The notes under the pieces were generated by a model. That model did no database searches. It saw only the letters and a list, made by a program, of their open reading frames with translations, and was not told the DNA's origin. Shown one piece after another: positions 58,601 to 64,000 of a stretch of DNA of 64,000 bases (the first letter of the stretch is position 1; each line of letters begins with the position of its first letter). The translations under genes were made by a program, and so were the position numbers. Source of the stretch: Alphaproteobacteria bacterium (GTDB lineage: Bacteria > Myxococcota_A > UBA796 > GCA-2862545); contig JACKET010000005.1 of NCBI GenBank assembly GCA_020632875.1, positions 62,001-126,000 of the forward strand, read 5' to 3'.

Positions 58601-58995
58601 TCGCGCGCTCGGACGTCGCCGCGCTCGCGTCGAAGACCGAGTGGCCCGAGGGCCTCGTCGACCCCGACATCCGCGCTCCCGAGGGGTTCCGCCCGTCGAA
58701 CGTGCTCGGCGCCCTCGACGGGGTGGTGGGGTTCACGAACCAGGATGCCGGGGCGTCGGTGCTCGCGAGCGCCGACAAGGATCGCCTGCCGCCGCCCGTC
58801 GCGGGCGTGTACACGCTGGGTCCCGTCGTGGGCCAGGCCGGTCGCGTCACCATCCACGCGCTCGAGGGCGGCGCGGCACCGGCGTACTGCGCCGTACGTC
58901 AGGTGGGCGAGACCACGTGGTGGGGCATCAGCCGGTCGCGCCAGCTCGCGGTCTACGCCGTGCAGGCGGGGATCGCCGCCCAGTCGGTGCTGTAG
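55627..58995 (+). CDS. Large DUF3857/transglutaminase-like envelope protein
   Basis: 1,122 residues. Signal MLLWVLTGLGLAAEGPC. About 25-200 is a beta-rich domain like DUF3857 (IVEFRHEVELRSSNDGTIAESYRF, FPVLRTVVEVTAPSYTRLTVW). About 230-320 is a transglutaminase-like segment (RGHGSAAERGLVLLSLLRAAGYEADIALVRPFG, NSVAIRLLDEKGREVWLDPRSPYNQV). The usual catalytic Cys before the LL-LLRA helix is replaced (GSAAERG), so it is unlikely to be active. The C-terminal 500 residues are TPR-like helices. It probably has a structural or binding role at the envelope. Confidence 0.8.
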   Translation: MLLWVLTGLGLAAEGPCSPDIVEFRHEVELRSSNDGTIAESYRFTVPAKSCKAVQLPRLLDGFKLLDQEIVVENGVLPRDKDWKRGQVLIVTGTRELQGGPFSEEVPLPPFPVLRTVVEVTAPSYTRLTVWADPTAQVEVRRDRVRRYRATFAGGGRVVWSTEKDWWDVGTRLESAVSRKLATKAQLGDLAEGIEYLTPADAMRKLAASVKLDAVGPAILEAASAPEVLERGHGSAAERGLVLLSLLRAAGYEADIALVRPFGTQEVSLAVPGVGLFNSVAIRLLDEKGREVWLDPRSPYNQVEEMPLGMRGSVALVPGDYPRRVHDRLAPDGRVTIKAKATVKEDGSLEVLADVVGEGGGPQAIRDVLAPLSKDFRKQWLSDLLGLARPNIDKLRFQVFGVEDPAQPLGMSLEFLETKALEPIGENGLRGTVPAILAPHLARVLPPNIEVIETIELKGTGELRPFGVQPVEVVKDRDAVLHRQAVVKGNTATLTTSILRPWRVLDREENTDQYLFRAAEAGPQLLMFDTLDRSITHKLRAAANNTETRVLEALLWYEAGDEDEAERTLRGTLRTARVRSLLEILSLYTPRGEFRPFDVVWDNAADDHDRLAIVQALEKKRERREAWRRASMLVNSELDAVRIEAVVTVARIQGERPAASVDEEAHKAWREPALLVKRATKWAEEAYGERGHPAVDIPAAEQLILDGRCAAAGPLIERASEVTDVPHLRAIRAEWQACLGNESVESELESIIVDSDYDPVVITSVVRAFWKLGRIPEARRWSFLGALIAKKDAELWMTASDAALEAGDLPSAVYCARQASDLEPTSVRFTVPLQILATLAGDAEVAKLATKRTGYAVSIQELPVTMDNAEEFITEEQRLGFLRLRDADVLEDPALLEERARRQLALKDEVGTIRDAAWLARKHHLNSADGTTYLAMAEEIWSTMTEDVLSRSVKDDSVRKLRMEYALLTGSVDPSSDARLLQDDPAAEIIRIARSDVAALASKTEWPEGLVDPDIRAPEGFRPSNVLGALDGVVGFTNQDAGASVLASADKDRLPPPVAGVYTLGPVVGQAGRVTIHALEGGAAPAYCAVRQVGETTWWGISRSRQLAVYAVQAGIAAQSVL

Positions 58996-59001
58996 GCTCG
59001 C

Positions 59002-59871
59002 CTATCTGTACAGCAGGCCGTGCTTCTGCAGCGCTTCGACCGCCGCGTCGCGCGTGCGGAACACCGCGATGAACAGGTTCTTGTGGCAGAACACCGAGCC
59101 CGGCACGCCCGTCACGGCTTCGAGGTCGCCGTCGGTGAGCCCGGCCCACGCGGCGGGGAGCGAGCGCTTCTGCCCGAACTCGCCGAAGCGCGGCGGGATC
59201 GCGATGACCCGCCACGAGTCGTCGGTGCCCGGGAACAGCACGAGCTCGGTCGGGTGCGTCTCTCCGCCGAGCTCGAAGTAGGGGGCCTTCCAGCTGTGGT
59301 ACGCGTCGAGGAACAGCACGTTGCGGCCCTCGGCGGCCGCCTCGTCCATCGCGGCCTTCACGACCGCGCGGGCGAGCTCGATCTTCGCGTGCCCCGCGCG
59401 CAGCCCCTCGAGCGTCCAGGTCGCGACGGTGACGGCGCGCTGGAACGCCTCGTCGAAGCCCTCTTCGGTGTCGGCGACCTGGTTCAGCGCGTCGACGATG
59501 CGGGGGAAGCACGGCACTTCGCCCTTCGGCGCGACACGGCCGTTGTCGACGTCGTCGAGGTACTCCATCACGCCGTCGCGCAGGTACTTCGCGAGGGAGG
59601 GGCTCACGGCACCCGTGGACTCGAGCCAGTCGAGCACCATGCCCGCCGAGGAGCGCGGGCCCTCGTAGGTCGCCTGGTGGTGGTCGAAGCGCCGCGCCTC
59701 GGGGTCGAACACGCCGCCCACGTCGAGCACCACGTCGGCCGGCGCGAGCTTCTCGGGGTCGCGCGTGCGCACGACCGCGGCGTCGGCGTCGACGAACACC
59801 CGCACGAGCGCCGTCGCCATCACGTCGTCGGCGTGGAACGGTCCGGAATGGGTGGCGATCAACAGGCTCAT
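59002..59871 (-). CDS. MYG1-family (DHH-like) metal-dependent phosphohydrolase/exonuclease
   Basis: 289 residues. LLIATHSGPFHADDVMATALVRVF has the MYG1 start THSGxFHADE/D; VLDVGGVFDPEARRFDHHQATYEGPRSSAGMVLDWL has DVGG and DHHQ. Later FLDAYHSWKAPYFELG and the closing GSVFCHKNLFIAVFRTRDAAVEAL complete the family. MYG1 proteins carry a DHH-type metal site; human MYG1 has 3'-5' RNA exonuclease activity, so an RNA-related role is plausible for the bacterial homologue. GGAGGGG is 2-3 bases before the ATG. It ends 6 bases from the convergent 58995 stop. Divergent from the kinase gene. Confidence 0.9.
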   Translation of the reverse strand: MSLLIATHSGPFHADDVMATALVRVFVDADAAVVRTRDPEKLAPADVVLDVGGVFDPEARRFDHHQATYEGPRSSAGMVLDWLESTGAVSPSLAKYLRDGVMEYLDDVDNGRVAPKGEVPCFPRIVDALNQVADTEEGFDEAFQRAVTVATWTLEGLRAGHAKIELARAVVKAAMDEAAAEGRNVLFLDAYHSWKAPYFELGGETHPTELVLFPGTDDSWRVIAIPPRFGEFGQKRSLPAAWAGLTDGDLEAVTGVPGSVFCHKNLFIAVFRTRDAAVEALQKHGLLYR

Positions 59872-59928
59872 GGCCCCTCCGCGAGAGGGCCTGGATATCG
59901 CCCCGTCCGCCGGCATGCCGGTCTGCGG

Positions 59929-59934
59929 TATACA
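59929..59934 (+). promoter_or_regulatory. Candidate -10 (TATACA) before a mini-ORF
   Basis: TATACA ends 9 bases before the ATG at 59944, which opens a four-codon frame overlapping the Ser/Thr kinase start. Confidence 0.4.
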
Positions 59935-59943
59935 AACACGGTC

Positions 59944-59958
59944 ATGAGCGGGTCATGA
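59944..59958 (+). CDS. Four-codon mini-ORF overlapping the kinase start
   Basis: ATG AGC GGG TCA TGA (Met-Ser-Gly-Ser). Its TGA overlaps the kinase ATG (ATGA at 59955). Placed 9 bases after a TATACA box, it could be translated first from a leaderless mRNA and then hand ribosomes to the kinase by coupling. Whether it is translated is unknown. Confidence 0.3.
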   Translation: MSGS

Positions 59959-62222
59959 GCAGGCTCCTGTTCCACGAGTGCCTCGGGCGAGGCGGGTACG
60001 GCGAGGTGTACCGCGCGACCTGGCACCGTCGGGAGATGGAGCTCGAGGTCGCGGTGAAGGTGCTCAACGCCTCGGTGGCGAAGGGCTCCGAGGCCCAGAA
60101 GCGCCTCAAGGACGAGGCGCGGCTGCTGGGCGCGCTGACCCACCCCGGCATCCTGCGCGTGTACGACCTGGTCGAGCTGCGCGGGAACGTCGCGATGATC
60201 GCGGAGTACGTCGACGGCGCCGACCTCGACCGCTGCGTGCTCGAAGGGCTGCCGGCCAAGGCGCTGCTCGAGACCGTGAGCCGCGTGTCCTCCGCGCTGG
60301 CCGCGGCGTGGGGCGACATCTCGCCCGTCTCCGGCAAGCCGCTGCGCCTCGTGCATCGCGACGTGAAGCCCGAGAACGTGCGGATCACGCCGCACGGCGA
60401 GGTGAAGCTGCTCGACTTCGGCGTCGCGCGCGCCGCCGAGCTGCGCCGCGAGTCCGAGACCGCCACCAACACCGTGCTCGGCAGCTACCGCTACATGGCG
60501 CCCGAGCGCTTCGACACCGGGCTCGAGCCGCATCCGTCGGTCGACGTGTTCGCCCTCGGCTGCATCCTCTACGAGGGCCTCGCGTTCCGGCGCCTGTTCG
60601 AGCACCTCTCGATGCGCGAGATGCTCGTGCTCTCGCTGCCGGGCACCGAGCGGTACGAGGCCTACATCGAAGAGCGTCTCGCCGAGCTCCCCGACACGAC
60701 CGACCCCACCACCGTGCAGCTCATCAAGCGCCTCGTGAGCCGCGATCCCGCGCACCGCCCGATGCCGGGCCGACTGGCGGCGCTGTGCGACGACGAGGCC
60801 GATCGCGTCGAGGGCCAGGGGCTGTCGCAGTGGTGCCGCGCCCGGCAGTGGGTGCGCCTCGCGAACACGGCGGGCGAGTGGACCGGGCTGTCCTACGACA
60901 TCACCGACTCCCAGTCCTCCGAGCACGACATCGGCATGGTCTACACCGAGGTGCCGAACGAGGCGCACGCCTCCGAGGCCACCGAGAGCTCAATGGAGTT
61001 CGACGCCCGCGAGCTGCTCGAAGAGCCCGGCTTCGCGCCGCGCGACCTCGGCTTCGGCGACGACGTGATGCCCGCGGATGCCCAGACCGAGCCCGACGTC
61101 TTCGCCGACTTCGGGTCCGCCGAGATGGAGGACGAGCCCACCGTGGGCACGATCCGTCCGCCGCCGCCGCCCGCACCGCCCATCGCGTCCTCCACGCGCG
61201 ACCCCGCGCCGCCGCGCACGGCCGGCCCTCCGCGGCGCTCGCTGTCCGAGCCGGTCGAGCTCCCGCTGCCGCAGCCGCACCCGCCCGGCCGTCCGAACCC
61301 CAACGCGGTCGACCCGGACGAGACGCTCCAGCAGCCCCGCTCCGTGCTCGACGAGGTCGAAGCCGAGCTCGCCGCCGAGCGGGCCGCGAAGGCCGCACCG
61401 CCCGTCGACGACGAGCCCGTCACCGAGGGTCCGCCCGCCACCGACGGTCCGGCCGTCGAGGCTCCGGGCGCCGAAGCGGCCGAGGCGGAGCTCGAGCCCG
61501 TCGCCGCCGAGACGATCGACCTGTCGTCCGACGAAGAGGGCGACACCACCGAGCCCGATTCGGTCCTCCCTCCGATCGAGCCCCCCGAGAGCGAGGCAGA
61601 GGTCCCGCCCGACGCCGAGCCCGAGCGCGACCCGGCCGACCTCCCCACCGCCCGAACGTCGACGGACGAGAAGGTCGAGGCCGACGTCACCATCGATCCC
61701 GACCCGTCGCCCGAGATCGAGGTCAACCCGCTCCCGAAGCGCCCCCGCTACGACGAAGACGCCACGCTCCCCGCGCCTCCGCCCGACGCCCCGACGCGCC
61801 CTCGGTCCGAAGACCCCGACCGCACCGCCACCGAGACCGTCGACATCGCGAAGCTGAGGGCCAAGATCCAGGCCGAGAAAGAGCGGTTCGAGAAGCTCCG
61901 CGCCAGCCGCCGCCTCGAAGAGGACGCGCCGACCGCCGACCGCCCGGCCCCCGACCCCGACACGCAGGACCGCATCCCCGACGACCTGTTCGACGTCCCC
62001 ATCGCCGACGCGCCGGAGGAGGACTCGATCCCGCCCGGCTCGCCCACCCAGCCGCCCCAGCGCGTGCGCGCCGCCGAGGCGAAAGCGCCACCTGCGCGCA
62101 AGAAGGGCCGTGCGGGCGGGAGCCTCACTGCGCCGGTCATCGGGAACCTCGCCGCGCTGGGCCTGCTCGGGGCGGTGTTGTTCCTGTGCGTCGTGCTGGG
62201 GTTGTGGATCGTCTTCAGCTGA
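59955..62222 (+). CDS. Membrane-anchored Ser/Thr protein kinase (Hanks type)
   Basis: 755 residues. Kinase domain about 1-270: CLGRGGYGEVYRATWH (P-loop), ELEVAVKVL (Lys), RLVHRDVKPENVRITPHGEVKLLDFGVARAA (catalytic loop and DFG), SYRYMAPERF, PSVDVFALGCILYEG and HRPMPGRL. Then a long disordered stretch rich in Pro, Glu, Asp and Ala (about 330-700), then a basic patch and one membrane helix at the extreme C-terminus (LAALGLLGAVLFLCVVLGLWIV). No periplasmic sensor domain follows, so it is a tail-anchored kinase. Its substrate is unknown. The next gene starts 18 bases later. Confidence 0.93.
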   Translation: MSRLLFHECLGRGGYGEVYRATWHRREMELEVAVKVLNASVAKGSEAQKRLKDEARLLGALTHPGILRVYDLVELRGNVAMIAEYVDGADLDRCVLEGLPAKALLETVSRVSSALAAAWGDISPVSGKPLRLVHRDVKPENVRITPHGEVKLLDFGVARAAELRRESETATNTVLGSYRYMAPERFDTGLEPHPSVDVFALGCILYEGLAFRRLFEHLSMREMLVLSLPGTERYEAYIEERLAELPDTTDPTTVQLIKRLVSRDPAHRPMPGRLAALCDDEADRVEGQGLSQWCRARQWVRLANTAGEWTGLSYDITDSQSSEHDIGMVYTEVPNEAHASEATESSMEFDARELLEEPGFAPRDLGFGDDVMPADAQTEPDVFADFGSAEMEDEPTVGTIRPPPPPAPPIASSTRDPAPPRTAGPPRRSLSEPVELPLPQPHPPGRPNPNAVDPDETLQQPRSVLDEVEAELAAERAAKAAPPVDDEPVTEGPPATDGPAVEAPGAEAAEAELEPVAAETIDLSSDEEGDTTEPDSVLPPIEPPESEAEVPPDAEPERDPADLPTARTSTDEKVEADVTIDPDPSPEIEVNPLPKRPRYDEDATLPAPPPDAPTRPRSEDPDRTATETVDIAKLRAKIQAEKERFEKLRASRRLEEDAPTADRPAPDPDTQDRIPDDLFDVPIADAPEEDSIPPGSPTQPPQRVRAAEAKAPPARKKGRAGGSLTAPVIGNLAALGLLGAVLFLCVVLGLWIVFS

Positions 62223-62239
62223 CGTGGCACGATCGCGGG

Positions 62240-63130
62240 GTGTGGCTCGCCCTGCTGACACGTACCGCCCAGGCCGGTTGTGACGCTCCGTACAGCGTCG
62301 ACGACATGGTGGTCGACCTCTCGGCGACCGAAGCCGCCCTGCGCGACGCCGACCACCCGTCCGCGAGCGCCGGCGCCAAGCGCCTCGAGGCCGGGCTGCC
62401 GTGCCTCGACTCGCCGCTCAACGCGACGCTCTCGGCCCGCGTGTACCGCTCGATGGGCGCGGGGCTCGTCGCTGGCGACGACATCGACACGGGCACCGCG
62501 TGGATGCGCACGGCCGTCGAGGTCGACTCGAGCTTCGTGTACGGCGTCGACGAGATGGCCGACGGCCACCCCGCGTGGGACGCGTGGAACGCCGCGCAGG
62601 GCCCCGTCCCCGCGCCGAAGGCCGTCGAGGGCCAGCAGCTCACGCCCGGCAACTGGAAGCTCGACGGGCGCAACCTCGACAGCCCTGCCGCGACGGTCGA
62701 CCGTCCGCACATCCTGCAGCGCGGCAGCGAAGACACCTGGACCTCCTGGCGCCTCGACGGCAACGCCTTCCCCGCCGACGCGCTCGAGGCCCTCCAGATC
62801 GCGAAGGTGAAGCCCGAGAAGACCCATGAGCGCCGCTGCCGCAAGGGCATCCGCTTCAAGGGCTTCATCGCGTCCGACGGGCAGTACTGCGCCGCCACGC
62901 CGGGCGAGCAGATCTTCTTCACGGTGTCCGGGCCCGTCGTGCTCGGCGCCGCTGGCCTGATGTACCTCGAAGGCTGGCGCCAGTACGGCCTCACCCGCGA
63001 CGCGTCCAACCTCGACGAGATGCTGCGGCACAAGCGCATCAACAACCGCGTCGTCGCCGGGTCCGCCGCGCTCGCGGGCGTGGGCATCGGGCTCGGGGTC
63101 TTCGGGATCAGCTACACGGGGCAGTTCTAG
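62240..63130 (+). CDS. Exported protein of unknown function after the kinase
   Basis: 296 residues. GTG start giving MWLALLTRTAQAGC, a very short signal peptide with a possible lipobox variant (AQAGC). Residues about 30-110 are TPR-like (DLSATEAALRDADHPSASAGAKRLEAGLPC, ALLNATLSARVYRSMGAG-like), then a domain with NWKLDGRNLDSPAATVDRPHILQRG and a late pair of hydrophobic helices (SGPVVLGAAGLMYLEGW and VVAGSAALAGVGIGLGVFGISY). It may be co-transcribed with the Ser/Thr kinase and be its client. No family recognised. Confidence 0.7.
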   Translation: MWLALLTRTAQAGCDAPYSVDDMVVDLSATEAALRDADHPSASAGAKRLEAGLPCLDSPLNATLSARVYRSMGAGLVAGDDIDTGTAWMRTAVEVDSSFVYGVDEMADGHPAWDAWNAAQGPVPAPKAVEGQQLTPGNWKLDGRNLDSPAATVDRPHILQRGSEDTWTSWRLDGNAFPADALEALQIAKVKPEKTHERRCRKGIRFKGFIASDGQYCAATPGEQIFFTVSGPVVLGAAGLMYLEGWRQYGLTRDASNLDEMLRHKRINNRVVAGSAALAGVGIGLGVFGISYTGQF

Positions 63131-63165
63131 AGGCGGGACCGGGCGTCGGGGTGAACCGGCGAAAT

Positions 63166-63283
63166 CGGTATCGGGTATTGGGTGTTGGGTATTGGGTATC
63201 GGGTAGGCGTTCCGAGGCCGACGCTCGCAGGACCGATGCCCGACTCGCCAACACCCAACACCCAACACCCAACTCCCGACACC
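63166..63283. repeat. Palindromic pair of heptanucleotide arrays
   Basis: 63166-63207: CGGTATC, GGGTATT, GGGTGTT, GGGTATT, GGGTATC, GGGTAGG. 63249-63283: CAACACC three times, CAACTCC, CGACACC. The second block is the inverse of the first, so the transcript would fold into a long hairpin with a 41-base loop. It occupies the gap between two convergent genes and ends 2 bases from the stop of the minus-strand gene, so it may end transcription from both sides. Confidence 0.8.
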
Positions 63284-63285
63284 CG

Positions 63286-64000
63286 CTACTGCCCGCCGAC
63301 CACGACCTCGGTCGTGTCCCCGAAGACCAGGGTGCCATCGAGCACGGGAGCGACGGTGTCGTCGCCGTGGTGGGCGCGGATCCAGGCGAGCCAGTAGGCC
63401 CCGATGATGGGCCAGCCGACTTCGGGATCGATGTACTCGGGCCCGCTGTCGAGGGCGGAGGCGAAGTCGGAGAAGATGTTGTGGCCGCCGTCTTCGAGGT
63501 TCGTGCGAAGGTTGCCGGCGCGGTCGAGGCCGGCCCACGTGGCCTCGTTCAGCGTGGGGTTGTCGAGCTGACCGGTCATGTGGAGCTCGGGGATGCCGAT
63601 GGCTTCGAGGCCGGAGGCCGTGAAGAGGTCGAGGTTGCCGGGGGCCATGGCGATGATGCTCGTGATGCGGTCGTCGCGGAGGCCCGCGGAGAAGAGGGCC
63701 TCCTGGTCGGGGGTCATCGTGGAGCAGAAGTCCTGCGTGTCGCCGGCCGCGCAGCCCGGGAAGAGCGTGGCGGTGTCGTACGTGGCGCCCGCGAGGGCGT
63801 GCATCGTGTAGCCGCCGAAGGAGTGCCCGATGCCCACGATGGGCGCGTCGGACAGGTGGCCGGCGAGCAGGTGCGCGGGGGCGGTCACGTGGTCGAGGAC
63901 CGCGCCGATGTCGCGCGGACGCTGCCAGAAGATGGCGGTGGTGCGATCGGAGCCGTCGAAGGCGGTGTTCCCGGTGTGGTCGGGTGACGCCACCACGTAG
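63286..64000 (-). CDS. Alpha/beta hydrolase (dienelactone-hydrolase/PAF-acetylhydrolase-like), 3' part
   Basis: The frame enters from the right edge, so the N-terminus is missing; 237 codons are visible. YVVASPDHTGNTAFDGSD is the strand and loop before the lid seen in dienelactone-hydrolase-like and lipase proteins. APIVGIGHSFGGYTMHALAG carries the nucleophile elbow GHSFGG (Ser). SIIAMAPGN is a typical later strand with the acid probably nearby, and the catalytic His is probably in LEDGGHNIFSDF. It is probably secreted, as in related plasma PAF-acetylhydrolase-like enzymes, but the signal region is not in view. An extracellular esterase fits the other surface hydrolases here. Confidence 0.82.
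   Translation of the reverse strand, partial: YVVASPDHTGNTAFDGSDRTTAIFWQRPRDIGAVLDHVTAPAHLLAGHLSDAPIVGIGHSFGGYTMHALAGATYDTATLFPGCAAGDTQDFCSTMTPDQEALFSAGLRDDRITSIIAMAPGNLDLFTASGLEAIGIPELHMTGQLDNPTLNEATWAGLDRAGNLRTNLEDGGHNIFSDFASALDSGPEYIDPEVGWPIIGAYWLAWIRAHHGDDTVAPVLDGTLVFGDTTEVVVGGQ

Noticed and set aside
55633..58857. A 1,074-codon minus-strand open frame opposite the large transglutaminase-like gene
   Set aside because: Its product is composed of Arg/Asp/Glu/His/Leu repeats typical of the antisense of a GC-rich gene. The plus-strand frame has a signal peptide and domain structure.
63166..63283. CRISPR array
   Set aside because: The repeats are 7 bases with no spacers, and no cas genes are present. 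The CARF-like domain of RtcR is a family feature and not a sign of CRISPR here.
1..64000. tRNA or rRNA genes
   Set aside because: No cloverleaf with a TψC-type GGTTCRA motif and matching acceptor stem, and no conserved rRNA segments, were recognised in the gaps on either strand. Reading by eye could miss an unusual one.

Overview
The window is uniformly GC-rich coding DNA, apart from a visibly more AT-rich stretch at about 9.15-11.3 kb. It looks chromosomal and most like a predatory or social deltaproteobacterial lineage (Myxococcota-type). The reasons are the many small lipoproteins with very short signal peptides and acidic Asp/Thr linkers, a Ser/Thr kinase with a long Pro/Glu-rich tail and C-terminal membrane anchor, a proline-rich envelope protein, M43 and M16 proteases, a cytoplasmically extended rhomboid, and an RtcR/RtcBA RNA-repair locus. 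The phylum is an inference; no rRNA or marker gene is present. No tRNA, rRNA or CRISPR array was recognised.

Layout. 0-9 kb: housekeeping and envelope genes (methyltransferases, OmpA-like protein, YggT, a YugP-like membrane protease, a flavin monooxygenase), a LytS/LytTR two-component pair and a cysteine-less glutaredoxin-like protein. 9.0-13.4 kb: an accessory island flanked by a 73-bp repeat. It holds a decayed copy of a lipoprotein gene, an AT-richer RTX-repeat/lipoprotein pair with its own sigma-70 promoter, an IS256-family element with terminal repeats, and the intact parent lipoprotein gene. 14-30 kb: metabolism and proteolysis (FAH-family hydrolase, PfkB kinase, thioredoxin reductase, rhomboid, Lon-N-domain protein, M43 protease, HExxH protein, oligopeptide-binding protein, QueG, GH92 mannosidase, ferredoxin-NADP reductase). 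29.9-30.66 kb: a gene-free repeat region. 30.7-34.2 kb: a DEDDh exonuclease-WYL fusion, a TPR protein and a large sensor kinase. 34.3-43.5 kb: an SSGHGT-repeat protein, then a tightly overlapping operon of three paralogous envelope proteins, an ECF sigma factor, a FecR-like anti-sigma and lipoproteins, followed by a nested inverted-repeat element, a YbjN protein and a phosphotransferase. 43.5-49.3 kb: nucleotidyltransferase, membrane proteins, a pair of M16 proteins. 49.3-55.6 kb: a cNMP/TGS/uridine-kinase fusion and the rtcR-rtcBA RNA-repair locus with a clear sigma-54 promoter. 55.6-64 kb: a large DUF3857/transglutaminase-like protein, MYG1, a Ser/Thr kinase and a truncated dienelactone-hydrolase-like gene.

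How it works together. Genes are packed with ATGA/GTGA/TGATG overlaps, and seven convergent pairs end within 6 bp of each other. Several genes without a ribosome-binding site carry a -10-like hexamer 6-9 bases before the start codon, which suggests leaderless transcripts. The clearest circuits are RtcR controlling rtcBA through sigma-54, the LytS/LytTR pair, and the ECF/FecR module co-translated with its probable envelope clients.

The best candidates for undescribed biology are the SSGHGT-repeat protein, the triple-OMP/ECF/FecR operon, the exonuclease-WYL fusion, the cNMP-uridine kinase fusion, the 40.6-kb nested hairpin element and the heptanucleotide arrays at 29.9, 45.1 and 63.2 kb.
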